A stretch of 64,000 nucleotides of DNA from the IMG/VR virus record IMGVR_UViG_3300027749_000070, positions 27,247 to 91,246 of that record; one strand, given 5' to 3'. A model generated the notes under the pieces. It searched no databases, was not told the DNA's origin, and saw nothing but the letters and a program-made list of their open reading frames with translations. The position numbers and the translations under genes are program-made. Position 1 is the first letter of the stretch; each line of letters starts with the position of its first letter. This document shows, piece after piece, positions 16,659 through 26,386 of this stretch. The stretch is from a virus.

Positions 16659-18575
16659 TTATCTTATTAAGTGATTTTTTATCCAATCAGCTAAATCATA
16701 TTGCCAGCCGTCTGCCCCAAATTCTTCATTATAAGAACCAAGAACTCTAGTAGTTGGTGTTACGAAATTATTCAATGAACTTTCAGCTTCATTTGTTGTC
16801 CAATCTTTCAAATCATATTCCCAACCATCTGGTCCAAAAGTTTCATTATAATGTCCAAGAATTTTAGTAGTTGGCGTTATTTGTTTTATTCTGTTAGTAG
16901 GTAAGTTAGCATATATCCAACCATCAGTAGCAAATTTACCACTATAGTTTCCAAAAGTGGTAGTACTGAGTGCTACTTCAAATGGTTGATGATTAAGTAA
17001 ATAAGCAGAGGTGCTATATTGGAAACCATCACTTACACTACCATTTCTATCAGTTAAAGAAGCAAAATTATAATTACCTTCAATTTTAGTAGTTATATTA
17101 CTACCAGCATTACCCAAAGCTGCACTTAAAGTATTATTAAAACTATTTAAAGTCTTATTCAAATAATAAGCAGCTTTGTTATAAGTATAACCGTCATCTG
17201 TAAATCCAGATAATATACTACCAAGTAATATACCACCTAAATTAGAAAGAGACATACCATATTGAGCTGATAGATTATCAAGAGTTTTTTTAAGTAATTT
17301 ATCTCTTAAATTGACTTTTATACCTGAATTTGAACCATAATGGATAGATTGAAGTGGATTTAAGTCATATGTAGCTACATTAGCAGTAATTGTAGAACCA
17401 ATAGTCGCATTTTGTGTCTCAGCGGAATCTACATAGGTTAAGTCATATACTCTTGTAGAATTGCTTGTTAAATTAAAAGATCCATTATTTAAAAATGCGC
17501 TATCTTTAATTTGTGAAACAATTGCATTATTAAAATCATAAGTTTTTAGCCACTCAAATTTTAAAGTAGAAAATTTAAAATTTATCTTCAAGTCAAATCC
17601 AGCTGATATATCCAATGCTGACATATCAATAGCATCATCATGTGATAATTTTTCAAAGAAAAATTGGCACTCATATACTTTATAAACATATCTAGATATT
17701 AAATCTGCATATTCAATAATATTTCCATTATCATTGTAAAGTCTGGTATATTTTCTTGCTTCGGTAACAACTATATCCATATCAAACCTTAATAGATTAT
17801 CAGGAAACATTTTTTTACCATTAATTCTTGACCAAGTCAATATTCTATAAATAGAAGCTAAATAACCCATATTTATATTAACATCTTCATTTAATGTTAA
17901 TGTTAAATAATCATTGCCATAATCAACAAATTGTTTTGGTTTATCCGAATTAATAGTTTCAGATAAAGAATCTAAACCACTAATTTTTTTCAAATAATAT
18001 GTCCTAGCTAAACGTTGATTATTATAACCAAGTGAACCAGGTGAGTCTACTTTAAAAAATTTAAATAATTGTTCTTTAAATTGTTTAACTAAATCCATTC
18101 TAGAGCCTAATTCAACATAACTTTTTCCAAACATATCAATAAACTCTTCTATACCACCATTAAATAAAGGCGATGTTGCGTAATTTATTATAATATCATA
18201 TCCAAAACTAACAGGATCCTCATTATCACTAGGTGTGTTTTGAAAGTTAGATAGTGATCTATAAGGATATGATGCATTGCTATCCTCTAAAAAGTGTCTA
18301 AATAACCATTCGTTTAAATTATCACGATTTAAATAATCATTATGAATATCTTTTAAAATAGACTTTATACCGCTACCAGTGCCATCACTAGTTAACTTAC
18401 CAATTAATTCACTAACACTTACATCAAGTGGTTGAAGCATTAATCCAGTGTATTGTGTTCCACCTAAATTGAGTTCACTATCAAATTGATTTGTAAAATA
18501 ATTTTTATTACTGACACCAAATGCAGCATCGATAGTACTAGTTAGAGAATTAGATAATGTATTTAGTAAGCTCAT
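16659..18575 (-). CDS. Baseplate/tail structural protein with C-terminal repeats
   Basis: 638 aa. No enzyme motif found. The first 450 residues read as a mixed alpha/beta structural protein with aromatic, Asn-rich strands. The C-terminal 90 residues hold three copies of a 30-residue repeat built around GxYxxxFxxDGWxYDL (TFGNYSGKFATDGWIYANL, GHYNETFGPDGWEYDL, GSYNEEFGADGWQYDL), each preceded by PT(T/N)(R/K). Such repeats often bind sugars or pack against a neighbour. It lies between the spike and hub genes, 3 nt from the next start, which argues for a baseplate wedge or hub-associated role. Confidence 0.7.
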   Translation of the reverse strand: MSLLNTLSNSLTSTIDAAFGVSNKNYFTNQFDSELNLGGTQYTGLMLQPLDVSVSELIGKLTSDGTGSGIKSILKDIHNDYLNRDNLNEWLFRHFLEDSNASYPYRSLSNFQNTPSDNEDPVSFGYDIIINYATSPLFNGGIEEFIDMFGKSYVELGSRMDLVKQFKEQLFKFFKVDSPGSLGYNNQRLARTYYLKKISGLDSLSETINSDKPKQFVDYGNDYLTLTLNEDVNINMGYLASIYRILTWSRINGKKMFPDNLLRFDMDIVVTEARKYTRLYNDNGNIIEYADLISRYVYKVYECQFFFEKLSHDDAIDMSALDISAGFDLKINFKFSTLKFEWLKTYDFNNAIVSQIKDSAFLNNGSFNLTSNSTRVYDLTYVDSAETQNATIGSTITANVATYDLNPLQSIHYGSNSGIKVNLRDKLLKKTLDNLSAQYGMSLSNLGGILLGSILSGFTDDGYTYNKAAYYLNKTLNSFNNTLSAALGNAGSNITTKIEGNYNFASLTDRNGSVSDGFQYSTSAYLLNHQPFEVALSTTTFGNYSGKFATDGWIYANLPTNRIKQITPTTKILGHYNETFGPDGWEYDLKDWTTNEAESSLNNFVTPTTRVLGSYNEEFGADGWQYDLADWIKNHLIR

Positions 18576-18578
18576 AAA

Positions 18579-18587
18579 TTATATATT
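18579..18587 (-). promoter_or_regulatory. Late-promoter-like motif, 3 nt before ATG
   Basis: AATATATAA, TTT, ATG on the minus strand, in front of the 16659-18575 gene. Confidence 0.45.
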
Positions 18588-18601
18588 AAACAATTGGTTG
18601 T

Positions 18602-20725
18602 TTAAATGAAATATTTTCTCATCTCATTCCAATTATTGATTTTATCTTTATAACCATTATATCCATTTATTGCTAAACAAATAGGTGTAAAGTTACTCAG
18701 ATTATTATTATTTATAGTTTTAGAAAAATTATCGTCTAATTTATAACCATAACCAAGTTCGGCAGCACTCGAATCTTTATTAGGTACAGTATAGAGTCCA
18801 TAAGTAGTAGATTGATTAATATCCATTTTGTCCGCGTAATCATTTAAATTACCCCAAGTGGAAAGTTTTAAATAATAAATTAAACTAACCTCTATACAAT
18901 TATTTAACTGCTCCACCGTATCACTACCTAAAATATGCGTTTTATTGTCCGCAGCCACTAAATTTGGATTATTAACAAAATCTTTATTCATCAATTGTCC
19001 GGCAGTTGTATATTTATTTTTTCCTAAAATTTTAATTAAGCCTCTACCAATATATTTTGGCCCATCTCCATCTACATTTCCTAAATCTGCTCTATTATTA
19101 TATTGTATACCAGAAGTTATCTCTTCGACTTCTTGTAAAAAGTTAGATTCTATATTTACTTGTGATAAAAAAGTAACAATACGAACTGGAGTATCCATTT
19201 GATACCTCTTTAATAAAGCAACCATAGATTCATACATCAATTCAATAACTTTTGGATTAATTTTTCCATTATAAATTAATCTCCATATTTGTTTACTTAA
19301 AATAAAATTATCAGGTGGAGCAGTAGCAACACTTGTAACACTTGAAGTACCAGGAATTGGTGGATTACTACGCTCTACTAACATAACTTGATCTGTGTTA
19401 GTAACAGTGTTTGGTAAATCTGGATGATTTATTGGTGGTTCATTTTCCAATTCATCTGGTGATAATTCCAATTCTCTTTTAATTAGTTTAATTTTTTGAA
19501 CATATCTACGTTCAGAGTATTCAAAAGATATATCAACAATTAACCAATCACCAGTTAACCGATTATTAATTAAATCAGATGATGGAGTTGAAGTTTGATT
19601 TGATACAAATACTTTTATTTTTTGATATCTATAAACAGCATAATTTGGATTTCGCATAGTGATTTCCAATACTATTTTTTGCATATCAAAAAGGTTTTTA
19701 TCATTTTGAATCGTAGCAAAGTTATAATTATTATGGCAATTATCCGAATCAAATTTACCTAAATAATAATAATTAGTATTTAAATCATAGAATCCATCAT
19801 CTTGTGGTTGTGATTTTAAAATTATTTTATCTTGATTTTTATCTGTTATAGAATGCACATCAAAAACTAAAAAATCTTTTTTTAGTTCATCATAGTATTT
19901 TACCGTATTTTTATATCCAGATTGCAATGATATATTAGTTGAATTATTTATTATTTTATAAGCTTGGAAATAATTATTATTATCAAACATAGAATAATCA
20001 TTTGTTAATAACAAACTTTGTACACTTTCCGTACTTATTGTTTTCATTGCTTCACCTAATGATTTATCAGTAACTCCCAATTGATCATCAATATTTCTAT
20101 CTAATTCTTTTGCAATATCCACATAGTTAAGATTATAATAATAATCTATAAAATATGTTAAAAACGATGAATCTGATTTATAAGCTGCCTCAACTATCTC
20201 GTCAATAAAATCATAAACATAATTACCACAATTTATCCAAGTCATTGCATCATCGGTATTATCAATATTAGTATTAAATCCAAGACCACATTCTTTACAT
20301 ATTTTCTGTAACGCTTCATAAGAAGTCATATTAGAATAAGAGCTATACTGACTTACAAGTAATGGACTAACATCTAAAACACCACTTATATTATATACAC
20401 CACCATCTACCGAAAAATTAATTATTTTAAATTGTATTAAAATTTCTTTTAGTTGATCTGATTTTGGATTAATAAATACTTTAATTTTAGAATCATCTAA
20501 AGGCATGCCTTTATCTTTCATCAAATTTAAAGTATCATAGAAAGATATACTCAAATACGGCATACCGCCCTTATAATATAACCTAAAAGTACTAATATTT
20601 TGAACATCTATTTGATAAGAACCATAATAAATAAAGGGTATATTACCTAAATTGCTAGCCACTTCCTGTTTATAAGGCGTAGGGTCAGTATTTAAAATAG
20701 GAGTTGAATTTTGATTTGGATCCAT
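18602..20725 (-). CDS. Tail hub protein with C-terminal GH19 lysozyme domain
   Basis: 707 aa. The N-terminal 420 residues look like a gp27/gpD-type hub (VQNISTFRLYYKGGMPYLSISFYD, FKIINFSVDGGVYNISGVLDV, then QKICKECGLGF). After a Pro/Thr linker (PIPGTSSVTSVATAPP) comes a GH19 lytic domain from about residue 475: FLSQVNIESNF with the likely catalytic Glu, and the family block GDGPKYIGRGLIKILGKNKY. It would cleave glycan strands while the hub anchors the central spike. With the M15 spike it gives the tail complementary glycan- and peptide-cutting activities. Confidence 0.85.
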   Translation of the reverse strand: MDPNQNSTPILNTDPTPYKQEVASNLGNIPFIYYGSYQIDVQNISTFRLYYKGGMPYLSISFYDTLNLMKDKGMPLDDSKIKVFINPKSDQLKEILIQFKIINFSVDGGVYNISGVLDVSPLLVSQYSSYSNMTSYEALQKICKECGLGFNTNIDNTDDAMTWINCGNYVYDFIDEIVEAAYKSDSSFLTYFIDYYYNLNYVDIAKELDRNIDDQLGVTDKSLGEAMKTISTESVQSLLLTNDYSMFDNNNYFQAYKIINNSTNISLQSGYKNTVKYYDELKKDFLVFDVHSITDKNQDKIILKSQPQDDGFYDLNTNYYYLGKFDSDNCHNNYNFATIQNDKNLFDMQKIVLEITMRNPNYAVYRYQKIKVFVSNQTSTPSSDLINNRLTGDWLIVDISFEYSERRYVQKIKLIKRELELSPDELENEPPINHPDLPNTVTNTDQVMLVERSNPPIPGTSSVTSVATAPPDNFILSKQIWRLIYNGKINPKVIELMYESMVALLKRYQMDTPVRIVTFLSQVNIESNFLQEVEEITSGIQYNNRADLGNVDGDGPKYIGRGLIKILGKNKYTTAGQLMNKDFVNNPNLVAADNKTHILGSDTVEQLNNCIEVSLIYYLKLSTWGNLNDYADKMDINQSTTYGLYTVPNKDSSAAELGYGYKLDDNFSKTINNNNLSNFTPICLAINGYNGYKDKINNWNEMRKYFI

Positions 20726-20740
20726 ATAAAATATATTTTA

Positions 20741-20749
20741 TTATATATA
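20741..20749 (-). promoter_or_regulatory. Late-promoter-like motif variant, 15 nt before ATG
   Basis: TATATATAA on the minus strand, 15 nt upstream of the hub gene ATG at 20725. Confidence 0.4.
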
Positions 20750-20766
20750 AATTGTATACCTTTTTA

Positions 20767-21981
20767 TCAAGACATATCAAAAGATATTGGACTTGGTTTT
20801 ATTGTAGGTCCAAAAATATTAGTCATTGAAGACACTTGACCTGTAGTTGCTATTTGGGTAGTTGGGTCTTGCCCAGTTCTCTCTAATCTACTTGTTTCTT
20901 GTGTTGGTATAGTAGTAGTTGCCACAAGTGGTGTCATTGGTGTTGAGTTAGGACCATAACCATTTATTAAATTAAGTTGTACTATAACACGTTCATAAAA
21001 AAGTTTCGCATAAGCACCTTTACTACCAGAACCAGATACTTTACCACCCATATTTAATATACGACTTTGCAAAGCAGAAGGTGATGAAGAAGCATTTATT
21101 TCATTATAATTACCACTATTTTTGTTATGAGTATATACAGCATAGTTAGCCACTGTATAATTTGTTCTCAAAAACAAAGTGTCCCATTGAGCATTTGTTG
21201 ACATGGTTAAAATTTTATCCTCATTATTACCATATGCTTTCCATTGTTTTTGAATTTCTAAAATAGAATTATCATTACCTGTATAACTTAAAATAAATTT
21301 AATTAAACCTTTATAATTTGGTCTACTTGTAGTTTGTATCAATCCTCTACCTCTAAATTTAAAGAAGTCTGCTTCAATTAAAAATCCATTTGATTTGCCA
21401 TTAGAAGAAGTTTCATCTTCTAAATTTAGTCCAGAAAATCCTAATGGGAAAGTATTTGTTTGCCAACTTGTATTAGTAGTATTTTTTAAAATATTTGCCA
21501 ATCCTTTAGTGCCATGTGCTACAATATAATCACTATCATGAAAACACTTATACGCAGAATAATTACCAGAAAGTGTATTATATGATCTTTTAGAACCACT
21601 ATTTGTTCCATATTCATAAACAATGCCTGGACTAACTTTATTACTTGAGCTATTTATAGTCTCAGAGACAGGCTTAAAAGAACCACCAGTTTCATTTGTC
21701 ATTATTGAATTCATGCAAATAAATTCAACTAAATTAATAGAATTTCTACCAAAAATTAAAGGCAAATTTGACCAAATAATTTCCCAAGTTGTCTTATTAA
21801 TAGAGTAATCTTTAGATTTACCATTTTCATTTTTTTGCCAAGGTGAGGTTTTTGATATATTACTATTAAACCACTCAGCAAATCCAGCAAATCCAAATTT
21901 ACGAAAAAAATTATCTATATCTACATTTGAAGTAAATGTCTGTGAATTAAAATTACCATATTGTGAATTATCTTGACTCAT
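20767..21981 (-). CDS. GH19-like peptidoglycan hydrolase
   Basis: 404 aa. A lysozyme-like domain spans roughly residues 60-320: SIMTNETGGSF carries the candidate catalytic Glu near 106, and the GH19-type block FKFRGRGLIQTTSRPNYKGL lies near 207-226. Long Ser/Asn-rich inserts separate the two, so it is a divergent member. The C-terminal 70 residues are Thr/Pro-rich and probably link to another virion part. Located next to the hub gene, so it is likely a second tail lysin; a role as free endolysin is possible because no other endolysin is seen and there is no signal peptide. Confidence 0.78.
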   Translation of the reverse strand: MSQDNSQYGNFNSQTFTSNVDIDNFFRKFGFAGFAEWFNSNISKTSPWQKNENGKSKDYSINKTTWEIIWSNLPLIFGRNSINLVEFICMNSIMTNETGGSFKPVSETINSSSNKVSPGIVYEYGTNSGSKRSYNTLSGNYSAYKCFHDSDYIVAHGTKGLANILKNTTNTSWQTNTFPLGFSGLNLEDETSSNGKSNGFLIEADFFKFRGRGLIQTTSRPNYKGLIKFILSYTGNDNSILEIQKQWKAYGNNEDKILTMSTNAQWDTLFLRTNYTVANYAVYTHNKNSGNYNEINASSSPSALQSRILNMGGKVSGSGSKGAYAKLFYERVIVQLNLINGYGPNSTPMTPLVATTTIPTQETSRLERTGQDPTTQIATTGQVSSMTNIFGPTIKPSPISFDMS

Positions 21982-22045
21982 TTATTATTTCATTCATTTT
22001 TTCTAATATATCTTCATTATATTTTATAATATAAAGTGGTAAAAT

Positions 22046-22513
22046 TTATGTGTTTCCTCCTAAAACTATTTTATTACCTACTATTTTAACGGCATTTTTT
22101 GGTGTTTGTAAGAATGTTGGTGGTAAAGCTAAATTATTACCAACATAATCATTTCTATTTGGATCTTGTTGTGAAATTTTATTTGCATTAAGATAAGTAT
22201 TTCTAACTGCTTTTGCGGTAGTTTCGTCTAAATGGAAATAACTTATTTGTTCTTGACTTACATATAGTATGATGTCATTTTCCATTATATTTAATGGATT
22301 ATCAATATCATTTAGGTCTAATAAAAAATCACAATAATCAATAGTGCCATAAATATCATTACAAATAGAATCAATTCTCATTTGATGATATCCATTAACA
22401 GTATATTGGTACATTGTAAATCCACTATAATATTTATATGTAGCATCAAAGAAATTATATAAATTGCTTTGTGCTATATCTTTTTTTAAATTGCTAATAT
22501 CATATAACTCCAT
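22046..22513 (-). CDS. Baseplate protein, possibly gp53/LysM-like
   Basis: 155 aa. The middle reads RIDSICNDIYGTIDYCDFLLDLNDIDNPLNIMENDIILYV, which resembles the pattern of T4 gp53 and of tail LysM proteins (DLIxxxIYGxxxYWxIIxxxNxIxNPLxLxxGxxLxIP). In T4, gp53 joins baseplate wedges. The C-terminus is Asn/Pro-rich (LALPPTFLQTPKNAVKIVGN). Lies within the tail block, so a structural role is well supported; the exact family is a tentative call. Confidence 0.65.
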   Translation of the reverse strand: MELYDISNLKKDIAQSNLYNFFDATYKYYSGFTMYQYTVNGYHQMRIDSICNDIYGTIDYCDFLLDLNDIDNPLNIMENDIILYVSQEQISYFHLDETTAKAVRNTYLNANKISQQDPNRNDYVGNNLALPPTFLQTPKNAVKIVGNKIVLGGNT

Positions 22514-22519
22514 AATAAT

Positions 22520-22528
22520 TTATATATT
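22520..22528 (-). promoter_or_regulatory. Late-promoter-like motif, 6 nt before ATG
   Basis: AATATATAA on the minus strand, overlapping no coding sequence, in the 22-bp gap between two genes. Confidence 0.4.
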
Positions 22529-22535
22529 AATTATA

Positions 22536-22928
22536 CTAGTAGTCTCTTATAATTTGACTGTGGCTAAATTTAGATAAATTACCTAAAACATCGTCTAGTA
22601 ATTCTTGATCTTTTCTAAATTCGTTATAGAAAACAAGTACATTAAATTCATTTTCTTCTCCAAGAATTTTTTTAATATTTAATAATTTATCAATTGAAAA
22701 TTCCGAATCAAAATCAGGAATATAATAAATATCTTTTTTCTTTTCCATAGCTTGTTGAATCTTTTGAAAAATTAAAATCTTTAAATAAGTTCTCTCCTTA
22801 TCTAATTCAATTTCCTCTTCTTCTTGGATTTTTTTTAAGTCAATGATATATTTATTTTTGATATGATTAACCTTTATCATTTTATCAAGTTTTTTCCTTG
22901 ATTTTACATATACACAGAAAAATTTCAT
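22536..22928 (-). CDS. Unknown charged helical protein
   Basis: 130 aa, not recognised. Strongly charged and helical (KKIQEEEEIELDKERTYLKILIFQKIQQAMEKKKDIYYIPDFDSEFSIDKLL), ending SHSQIIRDY. An in-frame ATG at 22880 is an alternative start that would drop 16 basic residues. The IYYIPDF segment followed by a helix recalls fragments of P-loop kinases found in some phages, but no Walker A motif is present. Divergent from the 23015 structural gene. Confidence 0.6.
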   Translation of the reverse strand: MKFFCVYVKSRKKLDKMIKVNHIKNKYIIDLKKIQEEEEIELDKERTYLKILIFQKIQQAMEKKKDIYYIPDFDSEFSIDKLLNIKKILGEENEFNVLVFYNEFRKDQELLDDVLGNLSKFSHSQIIRDY

Positions 22929-22990
22929 TAAGTTTAATTTTTCAGTATATATTAGATGGTATTTCCTCTCCTACAAACCATATATTTATT

Positions 22991-22999
22991 AATATATAA
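22991..22999 (+). promoter_or_regulatory. Late-promoter-like motif, 15 nt before ATG
   Basis: AATATATAA, 15 nt upstream of the ATG at 23015, in the divergent intergenic gap. Confidence 0.5.
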
Positions 23000-23014
23000 A
23001 GAAAAAGTTTATCA

Positions 23015-24676
23015 ATGGCTTCTAATCTCGGACTATTACAAACACAATCTCCATTAAATTTTACATCAAATACTAATGATACTGATACAAAAACTGTTGG
23101 TGGATATGGTGTCATAGACACTAATACAAATAATCTAAAATCTTTATTCGGAAAACATAGTTTTACACCATTTCCTGGTTCACCAAATGAAAGTGGCTAT
23201 CCAGACAATAATAAATATAATAATAGAAATACAGATGAAAATAATGATACATCAACAAGTTCTATTATCAACTTTACTAAACAAAAGGGTAATTCTGCTT
23301 TAGCACTGGATTATGCACATTTTGCTTATTTAAAAAATCTTGGAGTATATCCAAACAATAGACTAATTATAGCTAGACGTTTTGCTAGTCCTGTTGGTAA
23401 TGACTTGATCGCCATGGGAGCCAACGGAAGAGATTCTAATAATCCACTATCAACATTAATATCTTGGATGCCAGAAGGTGAAGATTTATTAGATATAAAT
23501 TTTGGAGAAGTGTGGGATAGTGCACAAAGTTCTTTTAGCACACTTTTAAATAGTATAGGTAAAGATATGACTCTAAGTAGCGACAATGCAAGCGGTATGT
23601 CAAATCTAGGTGGAGCAGCGGGTTCAGCTATGAATGCTGTACCTTTACCAGGTTTAACCGAAGCGATTCAAAGAAAGATGATAGTAAAATTAGGATTAGC
23701 TAAAGATGATAAAAGTGCAATTTTACCAGTAGGTGATCCAAATTTAATAAAGCAAGCAAAACAAAGACATATTGTAGGTAAAGATGAAGCTGGTAGTGGT
23801 CTAAAATGTGACTTTAAAATTAAAATGTCTGTTGAGTATGAACAAAAATATATAGATGGTATAGATCCAACTTTAGTTTATATGGATATAATAGCTAATG
23901 CTCTGAGCTTTGGAACATCTAATGCTAGATTTTTATTCAATTCTAATTTTGCTACAAAAACAAGTAGTTTAATAAAAGATTTAATTAGTGGAGATCTAAG
24001 TGCTGTTGGTAGAGTATTAACAATTGTAGTTAAACAATTTGCTGAAGTTGTTATAGGTTATGCGAAACAATTAAAAGATGCATTAAAAGGATTTGTAAAC
24101 AAAGCTACCAAAGTAGCCACTGCAGCCACTGAAGCAGAAAAAACTGCCGCTGATGATAGTTTAAAAAAAGCAGCACAAAAAGCAATCGACACGGCATTCA
24201 AATTCAGTGTTGGTGCTGTTATAGGTAAATATAAAGTAGCATTATTAGGTGTTGTCAACGCATTAACTGGTTCTCCTTCTGGATATTGGCACGTGACAAT
24301 AGGTAATCCAAAAAGACCAGTTTTTAGCTCAGGTGATATGATAGTTGAAGATGTGCAATTAAAACTTGGACCAATATTATCTTGGAATGATTTACCATCT
24401 AGTATAAAAATAGACTTTACACTCTCAAATGCAAGAGCATTAGGTGCAGATGAAATATATGCTAGATTCAATAGTAGCATGGCAAGAAATTATACAAGAG
24501 ATCCAGATGTTAATCAAGCGAATGACGCCACATTAGGTATAACAAGTGATGAAGTTGAAAAAAAACCTGTTGAAAAAACACCTAATGGTCCCGCTCCATT
24601 AGCTCCTGCCCAAACAAATGCATTTCCAAATAGACCAGGTTATCCAGGATACAACCCAAATTTACCCAATAGTTAA
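23015..24676 (+). CDS. Tail/baseplate structural protein
   Basis: 553 aa. The first 100 residues are Asn/Thr-rich and probably flexible. The C-terminal third has an ordered beta-rich segment, SGYWHVTIGNPKRPVFSSGDM, VQLKLGPILSWNDLPSSIKIDFTLSNARALGADEIYARFN, which resembles the tube-cap/initiator type of baseplate protein (T4 gp48/gp54 class). An alanine-rich helical region lies near 340-400 (KATKVATAATEAEKTAADDS). The end is Pro-rich. It is the only plus-strand gene in the tail block and overlaps the 3' end of the DHH gene by 15 nt. Exact role uncertain. Confidence 0.7.
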   Translation: MASNLGLLQTQSPLNFTSNTNDTDTKTVGGYGVIDTNTNNLKSLFGKHSFTPFPGSPNESGYPDNNKYNNRNTDENNDTSTSSIINFTKQKGNSALALDYAHFAYLKNLGVYPNNRLIIARRFASPVGNDLIAMGANGRDSNNPLSTLISWMPEGEDLLDINFGEVWDSAQSSFSTLLNSIGKDMTLSSDNASGMSNLGGAAGSAMNAVPLPGLTEAIQRKMIVKLGLAKDDKSAILPVGDPNLIKQAKQRHIVGKDEAGSGLKCDFKIKMSVEYEQKYIDGIDPTLVYMDIIANALSFGTSNARFLFNSNFATKTSSLIKDLISGDLSAVGRVLTIVVKQFAEVVIGYAKQLKDALKGFVNKATKVATAATEAEKTAADDSLKKAAQKAIDTAFKFSVGAVIGKYKVALLGVVNALTGSPSGYWHVTIGNPKRPVFSSGDMIVEDVQLKLGPILSWNDLPSSIKIDFTLSNARALGADEIYARFNSSMARNYTRDPDVNQANDATLGITSDEVEKKPVEKTPNGPAPLAPAQTNAFPNRPGYPGYNPNLPNS

Positions 24677-26329
24677 AGAGTTGCTACCATAAAGTTTTAT
24701 ATCTTCTGTCTCAATTATTTTTTCACCATCTAATTTAGACTTTAGTATATTTATATATTCAGATGCAAAGAATACCATTAAGTCTTCTGCTGTATTAATA
24801 TACTTGTATGATAATGAACCATCTTCTTTATAATAAGGTATTGTTGTATTACCATAATACTTATTAATAGCATCTCTTCTTTCGTCTAAGAAGTTTAAAC
24901 CTTGTATATTTGTAATACTAGGATGTCCACCTGACATTATTTCAAGTATATTTAAACCAGGTATTTTAAAATTAGCAATTTCTTGCTTTTCATCAAATGT
25001 CCAGTTACTCCATAACTTATCCATTGTATTTTTAAGGAATTGAACATCTGAATTTTGCATATCTGTTACATCTAATTTAGCAACAGTTTTCAAATCTCCT
25101 GATTTACGATTTGGTTGATACCATATTTCTTCACCGTAGAACGTAACTAAATCATTCCATTTAAAACCGATTGGGCTAAAATTAGCATACTTCTGCTTTA
25201 ATTTATATGATTCAGCTTCTGCAATTTTCTTAATTGCGGTTATAGGTATTCTAAAATTAGATAAAGCTTCTTTATGTTTTGAAAACAATTCTTTAGTTAA
25301 AGAACCTAAATGTATATTTTCTATTTTTTCATTTTTAAATGGATTACCCGATATCTGTATCAAACCCATTTTATAAATAGTACAAACCCAATTAGATTTT
25401 GGGAAGTTTCTAAATACTACATATCTATCATATGAACCTGTTTTAAACGTTTCGCCAATGTCAAATTGTTTGATGATTTTATATTTATCATCATATTCTA
25501 ATTCTTTATTCTTAACAATGTCTTTACCTACTTTAACAAACTCTTTTCTAGATAAAACATAATTATGTAAATTCTCATTTATCTCTGTTTGAGTTGGTAA
25601 TTTCACCGGATTATGATATGACTTTAAATCCATATTCCACTCATAAGAGATAGCGTTATTAATATAATGCATCAAATTAATATAAAGAGAATATAAACTT
25701 GGTTTGGAATCGGTTACTAAACACTCTAATAAGTTTCTATTATGATGATGTGTTTTACCGTCTAAACTATCTACCTTAATTCTTTTATTCTTTAAAGCTA
25801 ATAACAATCTATTAACTACTAATCCTAGAAAGAACCTATTAGTTTCTGGCTCAGCATTTTTATTTAAATTAAAAATAGCTTTTTGTATTTGTTCAGGAGT
25901 AATACTATATTTAGCATAATCAGCGGAGTCAACCGTTTTAATTAATTCAATATCTAAATCTGTAAATACATCAGTAGAATTAATTTCTCCTGAAATGGTT
26001 TCAACATTTGAACGAGATTTCTTAAAATTAGTTGACATATTAGAATTAGCACCTGCCTGCTTATCATGGTGGTCTGTTGCTATAATAAACATGTCTTTCA
26101 CATGTGCAAAATCAACAATAACAGGCAATCTACCTTCTTTTGTATTCTTAACGTTAAATTCTAATGAACCATATTGTATAATATGTGATTCAACTACTTT
26201 AATACCATGTGATTCTAAGTAGTTTTTCATGGCTAAATGCGAGCATACACCATCTAAATCTTGATGGAAATATATTTCAGCTTCTTTGTATTTATTAGCA
26301 ATTTGCTTAATGTTTCTTATTCCTGACAT
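24662..26329 (-). CDS. DHH-family phosphoesterase
   Basis: 555 aa. DHH motifs are visible in order: FHQDLDGVCS near residues 21-30 (motif I), VDFAH near 71 (motif II), ATDHHDKQ near 83 (motif III, the DHH triplet) and DSADYAKY near 131 (motif IV). Near the C-terminus SGGHPSITN could be a DHHA1-type substrate loop. The family includes RecJ exonuclease, nanoRNases and cyclic-dinucleotide phosphodiesterases; the long middle section differs from all of these as far as I can see. A cyclic-nucleotide-degrading counter-defence role is possible but unproven. Confidence 0.78.
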   Translation of the reverse strand: MSGIRNIKQIANKYKEAEIYFHQDLDGVCSHLAMKNYLESHGIKVVESHIIQYGSLEFNVKNTKEGRLPVIVDFAHVKDMFIIATDHHDKQAGANSNMSTNFKKSRSNVETISGEINSTDVFTDLDIELIKTVDSADYAKYSITPEQIQKAIFNLNKNAEPETNRFFLGLVVNRLLLALKNKRIKVDSLDGKTHHHNRNLLECLVTDSKPSLYSLYINLMHYINNAISYEWNMDLKSYHNPVKLPTQTEINENLHNYVLSRKEFVKVGKDIVKNKELEYDDKYKIIKQFDIGETFKTGSYDRYVVFRNFPKSNWVCTIYKMGLIQISGNPFKNEKIENIHLGSLTKELFSKHKEALSNFRIPITAIKKIAEAESYKLKQKYANFSPIGFKWNDLVTFYGEEIWYQPNRKSGDLKTVAKLDVTDMQNSDVQFLKNTMDKLWSNWTFDEKQEIANFKIPGLNILEIMSGGHPSITNIQGLNFLDERRDAINKYYGNTTIPYYKEDGSLSYKYINTAEDLMVFFASEYINILKSKLDGEKIIETEDIKLYGSNSLTIG

Positions 26330-26386
26330 TAATTTTTCGTTTGTTTCAACAAAGATACTTATATTTATTGAATTTACAAAATATTT

